From Orychophragmus violaceus (taxonomy: Eukaryota > Streptophyta > Magnoliopsida > Brassicales > Brassicaceae), in NCBI GenBank assembly GCA_030180135.1, contig CM058236.1, positions 9,569,357-9,633,356 on the forward strand: 64,000 bases of DNA, in the 5' to 3' direction. The notes under the pieces are model-generated. The model had not been told where the DNA came from. It did no database searches and saw only the letters and a program-made list of their open reading frames with translations. This document shows positions 1 through 11,173 of this stretch, piece after piece (position 1 is the stretch's first letter; every line of letters starts with the position of its first letter). Made by a program: the position numbers and the translations under genes.

Positions 1-189
1 TTTAAGACATAAAACCCATTCCTTGAATAGGGTGCTACAATTAACATTTCATTAAGATCAAAAGAACAAAACTTGTCTTTTATCAAAACGAAAAACATTC
101 AATTTCTTACAAGAAAATGAAAGACAACTCTGCTTAAAGCAGGTACATTGTAGCAATTACTTAATAAAACCAAGCCTCAAAGGCATCTA

Positions 190-330
190 CAAGTGAAAAC
201 CCTACGGCTGAGGCAGCATCCCAAGCTCCTTCCAGACACGCAGTTCCACTTGCCCTTCCTTCAACGTTCTACTGTTGCTCAGGCTCTGCATATTATAACA
301 AATATCAGTGCCACAACCAGTATCCAATAC
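190..330 (-). pseudogene. Copia aspartic protease remnant, copy A
   Basis: Read on the minus strand just after the gag stop, the sequence gives VLDTGCGTDIC, the catalytic DTG neighbourhood of copia proteases, then KEGQVEL. The frame then shifts by one: the continuation AASAVGFSLVDAFEAWF is only readable in another frame. A UAG separates it from gag. It cannot make a working protease. The same shift is present in all sister copies. Confidence 0.8.
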
Positions 331-1221
331 CTATAAGGTATAACTTGAAGTAATAACATGAATACCTGAGGAAGTAGTCTCATACATCAACTTCAACTCC
401 TCATAATCTTCCATGAATTTAATGCAATCTCTCTTCCAATGCCCAGTCTCTTTACAGTAGCAGCACTTACCAACGTAAGAGGCATCTGACTCGGGCTCAG
501 AAGACACACGCTTGCCATGATTCAAAATCTGGACAACTTTGTCTTCACCCTTGTCAGCATTAGGTTTAGTAAACCTACCCTTCTCGTTCATGAGATTGTA
601 CAGGGTACTCTTCACGTTTGGCTCAACTGTCTTGAGCATGTCATGCAGTTCAGTCAACGTCTTCGTTAAGCCTTTCTTGATATAGTCCCTTACGAACTTA
701 TCATAGCTTGACGGCAGTGACTGCAGAATGATATCAGTTGCCAATTCTTGGCTAACTGGATAATCCAGTTTCCTCAGGTTATCAACGTAACCCATCATTT
801 TACTGATATGAGGACTTACTGGATGATCATTTGGTAGCTTGCAGCTAGTGAGAGATTTAACCAACTGGTATCTCTCCACTCTAACCTGCTCCTGAAATTT
901 CAATTTCAGGCTGCTGATCATCTCTATTGGCGACTCCATGTTCTCATATTGCTTCCGCAACTCTGAGTCCATGGTAGCCAATATCAGACCACGCACATCT
1001 ACCGCATCATTATAATGCTTATTCCAAGCATTATATACTGCATGACTGGCTTTGGATCCGATCCTCTCGGGGAGAGCTTTCTCAAGGACATAGTCCTTTC
1101 TCTCATGCCTGAGAACTAGTCTCAGGTTCCGCGACCAAGTCAAGAAATTTGATCCGTTCAGTTTGTCCATCTCAAGGACATACCGGATCGAGAAAGTGTT
1201 TTGATTGTTTGTGCTTGTCAT
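331..1221 (-). CDS. gag: Copia Gag protein, copy A (296 aa)
   Basis: An open frame starting MTSTNNQNTFSI. Residues about 18-200 match the UBN2/copia-type Gag polypeptide pattern (LNGSNFLTWSRNLRLVLR, then LPSSYDKF around residue 169). A CCHC zinc knuckle follows at C253-C256-H261-C266 (CYCKETGHWKRDC context), for binding the element RNA. In this family Gag forms the cytoplasmic particle in which reverse transcription happens. The start is the first ATG after the long leader and is conserved in all five copies. The frame ends at a UAG directly before protease remnants. Retention of an intact Gag beside a dead pol suggests a non-autonomous element that can still assemble or package; that part is inference. 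Confidence 0.88.
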   Translation of the reverse strand: MTSTNNQNTFSIRYVLEMDKLNGSNFLTWSRNLRLVLRHERKDYVLEKALPERIGSKASHAVYNAWNKHYNDAVDVRGLILATMDSELRKQYENMESPIEMISSLKLKFQEQVRVERYQLVKSLTSCKLPNDHPVSPHISKMMGYVDNLRKLDYPVSQELATDIILQSLPSSYDKFVRDYIKKGLTKTLTELHDMLKTVEPNVKSTLYNLMNEKGRFTKPNADKGEDKVVQILNHGKRVSSEPESDASYVGKCCYCKETGHWKRDCIKFMEDYEELKLMYETTSSGIHVITSSYTL

Positions 1222-2340
1222 AGCTGAAATTTAGAGATAAATAGAGTTTTAGTTATTAAGTTCATAAAAGAGTAATCTTAACAACTTATAAGAAAACTCG
1301 CATTGCATTCAAAATTTCTTTGTTTAACCTCATATGAATACAATGATTCCGAGACCCATGTTCAGCTAATTCCAAAGTGGGCCACTGGCCGTCACCCAGA
1401 ATTAGCTTTACTTGGTAAGCATACACACAGCTAGTTATAACCAATAACTCTCGGTTGTGAATTGGACCCGAGGCCCAAATTCACCAGATGTCTCAAGGCC
1501 CGGGACTCCCGATGGCCCAGTCAAGGAAACCAATCTCTTTCAGCCAAATAATCACTAAAATCTGGGACTCCCAATGAAATTAGTGACTATATACTACTTT
1601 ACTTACGCGAAAACAGACACCTCACACTGTAAGCCATATCTGTAATCAAGTAAGCGTTAAGTAGCTGACAAGATTGGAAAGACATCCAAGCTTGATATTG
1701 TTTTTGAGGATTTTTAAGTTTTATTTCCAAAAATAGAAGATTACTATTTTGGGAAACTTTCTTATTTTAGAAACTTTCTAAATTTAGTAACTTACTAAAA
1801 ATAGAAATTTCTAATTTAAATATTTCATTAAATATTTTGGGTTGGGTCACAAATTATAGGCCCAATTCTTGGCCCAAGACCATAGAATTCCAGCTGGCCC
1901 AATAATTTGACATAACCGATCCGGTTTATTAATTCTGGTCCAAGACCAAATTAACTATCAAAACCATCGGTTATTTACTAAACCAGACCAGCTCTAAATT
2001 ATTTGGTCCAACCAAATCAAACTTAGACCAGCCTTCGGTTTAGGTTAAAATTCAATTTTGAATTTCAATCCGGTTTAACCAGAAAATAAATAATACCATG
2101 TATTAAATAATTTCCAGCAAACCGCGATTTGGGTTAACCGCTTGAACCACCAATTAAATTGGATCGGTTTAGTTAAGTCCAAAACCGGGAAGAAACACCT
2201 TGTGTTTTAGCCAATTTTGACCTAACTTGCGGTTCTGGCTAAAGTAGACAATGAACCACAATCGGATTGATCGGTTCATTGTCTCGGTTTAGGGAAAGAT
2301 GAACCACGAAGCTCGGCTGAACCGATTGGCTACTCGCGGA
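1222..2340 (-). other. Copia copy A leader, AT-rich part
   Basis: Untranslated leader between primer site and gag. It holds a run of degenerate AGAAAGTTTCC-like units at about 1720-1830 (minus strand), a GGGAGTCCC pair near 1500-1570 and repeated CCGGTT/AACCGG stretches. The same blocks occur in the same order in the other four copies. No convincing ORF. Confidence 0.65.
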
Positions 2341-2346
2341 TCATCT

Positions 2347-2645
2347 GCATCGCCTTCGTATCGATCGATATGAGTCTTTCATGTCGATCGATACTAGCGA
2401 GTATCAGCTCGGGTCAATCGGGTCATCAGGACCGCGAGATGTCAATCGGATCGATCGATATCGACCGATACCTCGCTCCCTCGTCGATCGACATGGGCAT
2501 CGCCTTCGTATCGATCGATATGAGTCTTTCATGTCGATCGATACTAGCGTGTATCAGCTCGGGTCAATCGGGTCATCAGGACCGCGAGATGTCAATCGGA
2601 TCGATCGATATCGACCGATACCTCGCTCCCTCGTCGATCGACACG
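2347..2645. repeat. 150-bp tandem duplication in the copy A leader
   Basis: Two direct units of 150 bp (2347-2496 and 2497-2645) differ at only a few positions (for example GCGAG/GCGTG). Each is rich in TCGATCGA palindromes, such as those starting at 2359 and 2382 and, in the second unit, at 2509 and 2532. The frames open across the repeat are simply the repeat read twice and are not genes. No sister copy has this duplication. Confidence 0.9.
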
Positions 2646-2792
2646 GGCGACCAGATTGCGGCTTTCAATCGGATTGATGCGATCTAATTCTTAGGTTTTC
2701 ATGTTTTCTGATCAAATTTCTTAACCAAATTCGATTTTAAACAGTAAGAACAACCTAAATCAGATTCATAAAGCAAAAACCAATAACCTGGT

Positions 2793-2804
2793 GCTCTGAT
2801 ACCA
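2793..2804 (-). promoter_or_regulatory. Primer-binding site (tRNA-iMet), copy A
   Basis: The minus strand reads TGGTATCAGAGC one base inside the LTR. This is the standard plant copia primer site complementary to initiator tRNA-Met. It fixes both element orientation and the LTR boundary. Confidence 0.93.
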
Positions 2805-2805
2805 C

Positions 2806-3495
2806 TGTTGGAATATATGTGTGTTCATGGTTCAATTAACAGATTGCAACCTAGCACATATAACTCAGATCTAGGTTCTTGCAGAACGAATCACAAAACC
2901 AAACCTGATCATTACCTTTCAGTTTGCAGCGGATTGATGGATGGTAATGATGAGATCAGCTAGAACAGATCAGATGCCTGTTCCTCCTTCAGTATCCACA
3001 CTCTTACAAGCCGGGATGGTTGCTAGACCAAAGCAATGGATTGATCAGAGAGAGAAGAGAGACGGCTCACGTTTTGGTCGCTTACTCTTAGAGTCGAAAT
3101 TATCAGGCCACTCAAATAAATATCGACTCTGTCATAAACCTAAACCGATGTCTCGGTTTCGCAACTGTGTCGACCGACACATACACTTGTGTCGATCGAC
3201 ACAAGTCATTTGTCTCGATATGGGCCCAAGTGATTTAAACTAACGGCCCAACTCTCTGCACAAATACAGTAAATGCCTTGCATCTTACCGTATTCATTCC
3301 ATGTTAACTTTCCCGTTAGCTATGGTGTGTGACCCTTTGGGATCATACAATACTGGTAATAAGTCCTAAACTTATAGATCAAGAGCGGACTCTAGCAAGT
3401 CATCATGATCACCCAGTATTTATGACTTATGTCTGATCTCGACATTTATCATACTTTCTAGAGATAGTACTGTAGATTTCAGGACATTCCCAACA
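2806..3495 (-). repeat. 5' LTR of copia copy A (690 bp)
   Basis: Bounded by TGTTGG and CCAACA and adjacent to the primer site. It shares its outer part (minus strand start TGTTGGGAATGTCCTGAAAT) with the LTRs at 34614 and 50990. A pair of palindromes, TGTCGACCGACAC at 3168 and TGTCGATCGACAC at 3190, is absent from those two relatives. Confidence 0.9.
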
Positions 3496-4586
3496 ATGAC
3501 CTGATGTAAGCGTCGGGGGAAGCTCACACTAAACCAGATTTTGATGGACGCAAAGGCTGGAATTATGTCGCTCTCCTTTGGGTCACGAACGCAAAAAAGG
3601 ATGGTGCACGAGCAGCTGGACTGAAGTCGCTCTCTTCTGATGAAGTTTGATGGATTGAAGCTTGTATGAACAAGAACAAGTTGAATCTCACTGCAAGGGG
3701 AAACCACACGAAAAGTAGACTCAAGGCCGCCGAACTCAAGAAAATTTGTAGGGTATTTCTTTGACTTGAAAATTAAAGAGTACAAGGCTTTATAGCCTAA
3801 GTTGCAAAAATACCAAATGAAATAAAACCATGGGCCTTAAGGCCTTACAGGAAATAAAACAAGAAATTAAAGAAAATAAGGCTTCAAGGTCGTGTGGCAA
3901 CTTGGGCTTGACATGCCTTGCATTTTGTCTAATGGATCGAGCCTCGGATTACCTCGTTAAAAACCTTGCAAAAAAAATTCAGTGGGATGAAACCTTGCAA
4001 GGGAAAAAGTATAACCTTTGGCCCACAGAGATATTGCAATGCCCCCTCATGGCTTCCAAGTATAGATTTGAATTGCATCAAATCTGTGAGCTTCCAAATA
4101 AGGAAAGTGGAGAATCTTTGGGTTTAGAAAAGAATATCTTCCAAACCAAAATTAGTATTTCCACGAAACTAACTCTCAGAGATCCTATGATGAATTAATA
4201 TTTCCTAAAAAGTCGGCTTGGAGCTTAAATCCTTCTGGTTTGGTCTCCATGATTCAATAAGTGACTGTTGGTCAAATTCGGGTAAGTTTGGAATCACCCG
4301 ACTTGAAAACTGAATATCTCCTTCATGTGAGTTTCTGTTGAGTTGATTCCACTTCGAGGGGCTTCCTGGTTGAGCTAAGAATGTACTAGTGGTTTCTCGG
4401 CTGTAACGGTTGATATTGAGATTCGTTAGGTCAATACAAGGCTCATAGGTCTCCTTAGACTTTTGGAAATCTCTCAGCTCCATATGGCTTGTGGTGAGTT
4501 TGATTGACCTCTGCTTCAGCTACTGGTTTAATGAACTCATCATACTCTCCCTCTTGAAAAGTTTTTTACCTCGAAACTATACCCTG
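3496..4586 (-). mobile_element. Decayed gypsy-like retroelement, 3' part
   Basis: Minus-strand coding traces include TFQEGEYDEFIKPV around 4500-4570 and an open piece at 4483-4205. They are followed by a purine-rich stretch (GAGGGGGCA near 4050) and an LTR-like part with the CTTGCAAGG...AACGAGG signature common in Brassicaceae LTRs. Ordinary frameshifts and stops throughout. It continues on the other side of copia B at 11810; the shared CCCTG (4582-4586 and 11810-11814) is B's target duplication. Superfamily assignment rests on the zinc-knuckle Gag piece at 13015-13062 and is moderate. Confidence 0.55.
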
Positions 4587-5222
4587 TGTTGGAATTGTGT
4601 CCAGTAATCTCGGTACTGTCTCTAGAAAGTAAGAGTATGTCAATGATCAGACATAAGTCATATAATACTGGGGGTCATGATGGCTTGCTAGAGTCCGCTC
4701 ATGATCTATAAGTCTTGGACTTATTGCCTTTATTATATGATCCCATATGGGTCACACGCCTAAGCTAACGGGAAAATACGAAGGAACGGTTTAGCAGAAG
4801 TACGGTAAAAGTGCTAGGCATTTACTGTACTTAGAGAGAGACTAAAGGACCTGATTAAATCCAAGGGATTTAATCAGAACTGAGAATTGGGCCCAAAAGC
4901 CCATAAGAACTGGACAAGGGTTTTATTAAATAAAACTTGCCCTAGCTCTTATTTTTCTTAAGCTTCTGCGCCTCCCTCCTCTCTCTCTGCGCCTCCTCTC
5001 TTTTGGTCTAGCAGCCTCTCTTCCCGAAGTGTGCGTGTGTGAGCCTTTGGAGGAACAACCTCTTGGTGGTTCTGCTGATCTCTGACCCGTACCTCCATTC
5101 CGTTGCATAAACAAGGTAACAGGTGAGATCCTTTATGTTTCTAGCAAGAGAACCTAGATCTGGCATGTTTAGGAGTTTAATCTGAAGAATTGAATCAGGA
5201 TTAACACTAAATGAATCCTTCA
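4587..5222 (+). repeat. 5' LTR of copia copy B
   Basis: Starts TGTTGGAATTGTGTCC and ends CCTTCA just before the primer site. About four differences from the 3' LTR. An AT-rich TTATTAAATAAAAC stretch near 4922 is a possible promoter core. Minus-strand frames over the pyrimidine-rich part (about 4960-5110) are not genes. Confidence 0.93.
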
Positions 5223-5223
5223 G

Positions 5224-5235
5224 TGGTATCAGAGC
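5224..5235 (+). promoter_or_regulatory. Primer-binding site (tRNA-iMet), copy B
   Basis: TGGTATCAGAGC one base after the 5' LTR, complementary to initiator tRNA-Met. Confidence 0.95.
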
Positions 5236-6914
5236 AAGGTTCTGTTAGATTTTCTTGTTTAGAATCATGTTTAGGATTGTTTAAGAAGTGTTTTGAATCA
5301 ATCTACTGATAAGAGAAAACACTTAAGAAACAAAGAATTAAAACCTAAACAAACAAGAAATCGCATGATCCAATCTATATTGAATTGGTTGCGTCGGAGT
5401 GTGGTCGAACCGCACGTCCGGATCGAATAGACGCACGGACCGATCGATGGATCGAGTCGCGTGGTCGAGTCGATCGCGGGATGCATGATCGAGCCGATCG
5501 CATACATTGATCGCGAATCGATGGTATGGATCGATGCTTGCATCGCGTCCTGCCTGTCCCGCGTGACCGAGAGCCGAGTCTCGACCCGGGCTGTCCCGAT
5601 CGCTCGGCGATCGCGTGAAGCCACCGACCCGAGCTCGTCCGATCACGCAGTCCCGTCCCGTCCAGCTCGCGTCCCGATCGCGTGAGGCTCGGCCGTCCCG
5701 ATCGTGGATCGCACTCTTGCGGCTGGTCGATTGTGATCGAGGAGCTAGGTCACGACCGTGATCGGTTCGTGACCAATCGGTTCGGTTCGGTTTTAAAAAC
5801 TGATTAAAATTAATCGTCACGGTTTAATAAACAGACTTAATAAATTTATTAAGTTCTGGTTAAACCGGGATAAGAAATCCAAAGTCGAAAAATTGGATTT
5901 AGTGCCTAAACCAATGGTTTTCTAATTTGATTTGGTTGGACCAAATAAATTGAGAAAATCCGGTTTAGTAAATAACCGGTTGACAATTGTGGTCATCGTA
6001 GTAATTAATTTTGGTTAGACCAATTTTAATGAACCAGACCGGTTATGTCATTTAATTGGGCAATTGGGTTATGTCTTGGACATGGACCAATTCTTGGGCC
6101 TCGGGCCAAGAAGTTAAAACAATTGGGCCAGTTATTTGAGTCTTTTCTTCAGATTTAATTTAAAATTTATTTAAATAAAATTTCAAATCGATTTTAAATT
6201 AATCTTTTTCAAAATCTGAAATTAGAAAGTTTCTTAAATTAGAAATTTCTAGATTTGCATGTTTTGGATTTTAGGAAATTTCTATATTTAGAAAGTTTCC
6301 AATTTTAGGAAGTTTCCAATTTTAGAAAGTTTCCAAAAATTAGTAGGTTTCCCAAAAAGGAAAGTTTCCCAAAATAGTAATCTTCTATTTTGGGATAAAA
6401 TTTTATTAAACCTACAAACCTCAAATAATATCAAGCGTTGGATGTCTTGTCCAGTCTATGTCAGCTGTCGAAGCCCATTCAATTGTACTCATGGCCTTAC
6501 AGTGTGAGGGTGTCTACTTTTGCGTGGGTAAGACGGTTTGTGATTCATAAATGTCATTGGGAGTCCCAGACATTAGTGATTACATGACTGTATAGTCTGG
6601 TTTTCTTGACTAGGCCATCGGGAGTCCCGGGCCTTGAGACATCAGAGTGGATTGGGCCTCGGGCCCAGATTCACAACCAAGAGTTATATCACGGATATAA
6701 TTAGCCGAGATAGGGCTTACCGATATAAGCTAAGGTTGGGTGACGGCCAGTGGCCCACTTTGATCTTAGTTATATGTGGATCTTGGAATCATTATATTCT
6801 ATTGAGGGTAACTGATGTTATTGAATATAATGCGAGATTAATCATATTAAGTATAATACGAGATTAATCATATTGAACATATTAACTAAAATCCTTTTAT
6901 CTTAATTTTCAGTT
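5236..6914 (+). other. Copia copy B leader with CpG/GATCG-rich block
   Basis: A 1.7-kb untranslated leader. Positions about 5400-5770 are GC-rich and crowded with CGATCG/GATCG, in sharp contrast to the AT-rich remainder. Positions about 6220-6390 are a tandem run of degenerate TTAGAAAGTTTCC units. Two GGGAGTCCC blocks lie near 6560 and 6610. The overlapping frames at 5298-5820 on both strands come from base composition, have no family resemblance and are not called. Confidence 0.75.
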
Positions 6915-7934
6915 ATGACTAGCACAAACAATCAAAACACTTTCTCGATCCGGTCTGTCCTTGAGATGGACAAGCTGAACGGATCAAATTTCTTGACTTG
7001 GTCGCGGAACCTGAGGCTAGTCCTCAGACAGGAGAGAAAGGACTATGTCCTTGAGAGAGCTCTCCCCGTGAGGATCGGGTCCAATGCTTCTCATGCAGTA
7101 TATGATGCTTGGAATAAGCATTATAATGATGCGGTAGATGTGCGTGGTCTGATATTGGCTACCATGGACTCAGACTTGCGGAAGCAATATGAGAACATGG
7201 AGTCGCCAATAGAGATGATCAGCAGCCTGAAATTGAAATTTCAGGAGCAGATAAGAGTGGAGAGATACCAGTTGGTTAAGTCTCTCACTAGCTGCAAGCT
7301 ACCAAATGATCATCCAGTGAGTCCTCATGTCAGTAAAATGATGGGTTACATTGATAACCTGAGGAAACTGGATTATCCAGTTAGCCAAGAATTGGCAACT
7401 GAGATCATTCTGCAGTCACTGCCGTCAAGCTATGATAAGTTCAGAAGGAACTATATCAAGAAATGCTTAACGAAGACGCTGACTGAACTGCATGATATGC
7501 TCAAGACAGTTGAGCCAAACGTGAAGAGTACCCAGTATAATCTCATAATGGAGAAGGGTGGGTTTATTAAACCTAGTGCTGACAAGGGTGAAGACAAAGT
7601 TGTCCAGATTTTGAATCATGGCAAGCGTGTGTCTTCTGAGCCCAAGTCAGATACCTCTTACGTTGGTAAGTGCTGCTACTGTAAAGAGACTGGGCATTGG
7701 AAGAGAGATTGCATTAAATTCATGGAAGATGATGAGGAGTTGAAGTTGATGTATGAGACTACTTCCTCAGGTATTCATGTTATTACTTCAAGTTCTACCT
7801 TATTGGTATTGGATACTGGTTGTGGCACTGATATTTGTTGTAATATGCAGAGCCTAAGCAACAATAGAACGTTGAAGGAAGGGCAAGTGGAACTGCATGT
7901 CTGGAAGGAGCTATGGATGCTGCCTCAGCTGTAG
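6915..7934 (+). CDS. gag: Copia Gag with read-in protease stub, copy B (339 aa)
   Basis: Same Gag as in copy A: UBN2-type domain from about residue 18, then the CCHC knuckle near residues 253-266. Here the gag/protease junction codon is TTG instead of the TAG found in copies A, E and F. The frame therefore runs into VLDTGCGTDIC (protease DTG) and then about 35 residues of frameshifted tail before stopping. The Gag part is whole; the protease part is far too short to work. It starts at the ATG that opens all copies. Confidence 0.88.
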   Translation: MTSTNNQNTFSIRSVLEMDKLNGSNFLTWSRNLRLVLRQERKDYVLERALPVRIGSNASHAVYDAWNKHYNDAVDVRGLILATMDSDLRKQYENMESPIEMISSLKLKFQEQIRVERYQLVKSLTSCKLPNDHPVSPHVSKMMGYIDNLRKLDYPVSQELATEIILQSLPSSYDKFRRNYIKKCLTKTLTELHDMLKTVEPNVKSTQYNLIMEKGGFIKPSADKGEDKVVQILNHGKRVSSEPKSDTSYVGKCCYCKETGHWKRDCIKFMEDDEELKLMYETTSSGIHVITSSSTLLVLDTGCGTDICCNMQSLSNNRTLKEGQVELHVWKELWMLPQL

Positions 7935-10325
7935 GGTTTTCACTTGTAGATGCCTTTGAGGCTTGGTTTTATTAAGTAATTGCTACAATGTACCTGCTTA
8001 AGCAGAGTTGTTTTTCATTTTCTTGTAAGAATTTGAATGTTTTTCATTTTGATAAAAGACAAGTTTTGTTCTTTTGATCTTAATGAAATATTAATTGTAG
8101 CACCCTATTCAAGGAATGGGTTTTATATCTTAAACCAAAGAGTGCCTAAATGTAACATAAATACCAAATTGGTTTAAATCTGATGAATTAAACCTGATTT
8201 TTCTTGGCATAAAAGTCTTGGTCACATAGAGTAAGTCGGATTCAGAAATCCCATAGTTATGCACTATTGGGCTCATTTGATCGGATATCTTATGAGACTT
8301 GAATTCTGTTTACTGGACCAAAAGGCAAAGGGGCCTATCTTAGCCGAGCTAGAGAAAGGCCCAAAGGCTTATTGGAGATTGAACATACTCATGTATGTGG
8401 TCCGATGAGCAGTAATGCCAGAGAAAAATTTCCTGTACTTCATTGTTTCTACTGATTAATTTAGTGAGTAAGACTGTGTTCATTTGATGAGACACAAGTC
8501 GGAATTCTTTGACATGGTCGAAAGAATTCCAGAATGAGGTATAGAATCTGAGTGACAGAAGTATTAAGACTCTGAATTAAATCACGAGTGAGAATACTTG
8601 AGTCATTGATGGTGTGATCATCTGAATGAGTGTGAAGTCGTTTCACAGCTCAATTCTCCTGAAAACCTTGAGGTATTTCTGTGAGAAAGAATCAGATCTT
8701 ATAAGAAATGATTAAAGATGAGTCACACGAATCTTCCATGATATTCTTGAAGAATAACGCTCTAGAAATATCTAAGTTTACGCTGAAATAGTTCCACCAA
8801 TATCAGTTGAAAGACACCACGTAAATGTGGATTGGAATCGATCCAAATTCGTCTTTACTGAGTATTTGCAGTTGAGCTACTTCGCTGGTTGTCCTAGGGA
8901 AACCAAGGCTTGTTATCTTTTACGTCCATTCTGTTTTCAAGAAGGGAAGTTACTTTCCAGGAAGAACAGTGGGAGTAAAAGTATGACTCGAAGAAATTCG
9001 ACAAATACAGGTGGCTGCTCAACCTGTTGAGGGAGAGCAACAGATGGATTTACAGATTTCTGTAGAATCTACACCTGTAGAGCCTGAAGTTCGCAGACAT
9101 GAATGAATCAGTCACTAATCCGAGAGTGATTTCTCGTCATTAGTTGAACCTGATGATCATTGAAAGTTCGCATGATCTGATGATCATTGAAAGCGACGAA
9201 TCTGCGAAATTCAAATAAGCGAAAGTGAGCCCGGACTCCGAAAAATTACACTTTGTGTAAGTTAGCTTCATCGATCAATTCATGGATGGAAGCAAACATA
9301 TCGGAGTTGGAATCTTCGTTCTGTTGAAGTAGTCAAGGTTTTGACCTGAACAGGAACGAAATGGAACTGTGCGTTTACTAATAGATAAGTGGGAGCGATG
9401 TTGCATTTCTCATATTGTATGTCGATGACATACTGATTCTCGGAAATAACGTCCCAAATGCTGCAGTCGGCAAAGGACTGGCTTGGGAGTTGTTTTTAAT
9501 GATTGACATGGGTAAAGCCACGTATATTCTTGGACTTTGGATCTAAAGATAGAGATCCAAAAGAGCTGGTAAGACAATGTCAGGATTCTTAAATTGACAA
9601 AGTCCTACACGTTTTCAGCAATCCAAGAAGGGTTTTATGCCAATGTCACATGGCATTACGTTAAGCAAAAAACAGTGTCCTACGATAACTGCTGAGCTTG
9701 AATGCATGGATGAGATTCCAAATGCATCGGCAATTGGATCTATCATGTATGCCATGACACATACTTGTTTTGATGTTGCTTTAATGTTAAGCAAGACAAG
9801 TAAAGACCAGTCAAATCCAGCAAAGAATCACTGGATAGACGTAATGAATATTCTCAAGTATTTGTAAAATACTTAGGATAAGTTCTTGATTTACGGAGAA
9901 AGTGAGGTGCTACGAGTCGGTAGAGTCTGAAAGGCAAGTTTCCAACGGACAAAGATGATTTCCGGTCACAGTCCGGTTATATCTTGTGTCTATCTGGAGG
10001 TGCAAGGCACTGTTGCTGACTCCATGACTTAAGCTGAACATTTCGCAGCTTGGGAAGCGGCGAAAGAGGTAGTTTGGAAAGAAGAGTTCGTCACTGAACT
10101 TGATGTGATTCCCAGCATAGATGAGACTAGCTGCACATCAGAGGTCCAAACACCTTGAGGGTAGGTGTAACCTATTCCGAGAGATAAATGACAGAGATGT
10201 TAAGTAGATCAACAAGTTTCAATGAATGAGAACGTTGCTAATCTATTAACGAAGCCACTCCTTAGGCCTAAGCACGAGTCGCGGACTGTTGCTGTGGGAT
10301 AAGTGAAATTAAGATGCAGTCTTAA
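7935..10325 (+). pseudogene. Copia pol remnants (integrase, RT end, RNase H), copy B
   Basis: In order: the rest of the frameshifted protease; integrase core pieces with an in-frame TAG at 8542-8544 (consensus EVEN read as EV-stop-N) and several further stops; a piece like the integrase C-terminal region (CPRETKACY); a jump over the fingers and palm of the RT; then LYVDDILILGNN with the YVDD box at 9418-9429; the conserved MPMSHGITLSKKQCP (from 9637) and ASAIGSIMYAM; and an RNase H remnant (AEHFAAWEAAKEVVWKEEF). Stops and shifts break every domain. The small open pieces in this interval belong to this pseudogene. Confidence 0.9.
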
Positions 10326-11163
10326 TTTCAGTGGGAGTTATTAAAGGGCTTTATTTAGTTATTTGATATGTTCTTGTAAAACATTTAAGATGTTTAATGA
10401 AATTATTATTTCAAGATTATTTTAACTGTGATGAAATAATCGTTCCAAAATGATATGAACCATTTTATAGGTCATCGAAGTAAGTGACTTGATCTTGAGT
10501 TATCAAAGTCATTTAGCTTGATCATGAGACCCTATATTTGATAGATGGTTTATATCATCCTGTCCCTAGTCGAAGGTTGTTGAAATTGGAACACCAACAA
10601 CCGCGTGAGACTAGATTGGTATGTGACTTATGACAAAGTCTCAGTGTGTCATAGATGCGCGGCATCAAAGTCAGTACATAGGTGTATGTAGGGTACATAC
10701 GACCGGACATGACCCGATTATAAGAACTCTTCAGGATATTTATATCTGTGTCATAAGAGATTCTTACTACGACTATAGAGTATAGTCCTTAGACCTGAGT
10801 TCGCATGCATGTGACTGCACATGAACTAATGCGCTTTGATCATTGTCTAATGTTGTCGTTAAGCGATAGTTTATAAGGACCTTGTTTGGGTGTATTATGA
10901 AATGAGTAGTTCACAGTGATGGAACAAGACGGGATTTGTCCCTCCAATATAAATGGAGTGAATATCTCTAGGCCAATCGGAGATTTGAATACTGGAAAAT
11001 GCATGGCCATGCTCAAACGGACTGTCCCGAGTCGTTTGGATTGTCAGTATCAAATCAGAGTCCGATGAACATGATTAGCCTCTATAAGGATGACACTCAT
11101 CTTGCCTTATGACTAATCGAGATATTGAGACAAAAGGATTATGAATACAGAGATTCCAGTACA
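10326..11163 (+). other. Copia copy B 3' non-coding region
   Basis: About 0.84 kb between pol and the polypurine tract without any plausible ORF. It contains a perfect 7-bp-stem hairpin (GACTATAGAGTATAGTC, 10771-10787) and inverted A/T-rich pairs near 10380-10445. The block is well conserved in all complete copies although the neighbouring pol is dead. Confidence 0.6.
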
Positions 11164-11173
11164 AGTGGGAGAT
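11164..11173 (+). promoter_or_regulatory. Polypurine tract, copy B
   Basis: AGTGGGAGAT directly abuts the 3' LTR, the expected plus-strand primer of a copia element. Confidence 0.88.

Larger units (their letters stand above)
1..3495 (-). mobile_element. Copia copy A, partial (runs off the left edge)
   Basis: On the minus strand this reads LTR (3495-2806), tRNA-iMet primer site, long leader, gag (1221-331), then a protease remnant that continues past the window start. The LTR begins TGTTGG and ends CCAACA in + orientation. It belongs to the same family as the elements at 4587, 14945, 34614 and 50990, which are about 7.0-7.4 kb, so roughly half is present. Its LTR resembles those of the 34614 and 50990 copies, but its leader is of the GATCG-rich kind seen at 4587 and 14945. 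The 3' LTR and target duplication lie outside the window, so age cannot be judged. Confidence 0.9.

Noticed and set aside
2370..2687. Open frames with repeated protein sequence (copy A leader)
   Set aside because: They are a 150-bp tandem duplication read in two frames; length divisible by three makes the peptide repeat. No family resemblance.
3830..4198. 122-residue + strand frame
   Set aside because: Lies across the LTR part of a minus-strand retroelement; the peptide has no family features.
5298..5820. Long overlapping frames on both strands in the GATCG-rich leader
   Set aside because: High GC and few stop codons explain them; they are not shared as protein by copy C.
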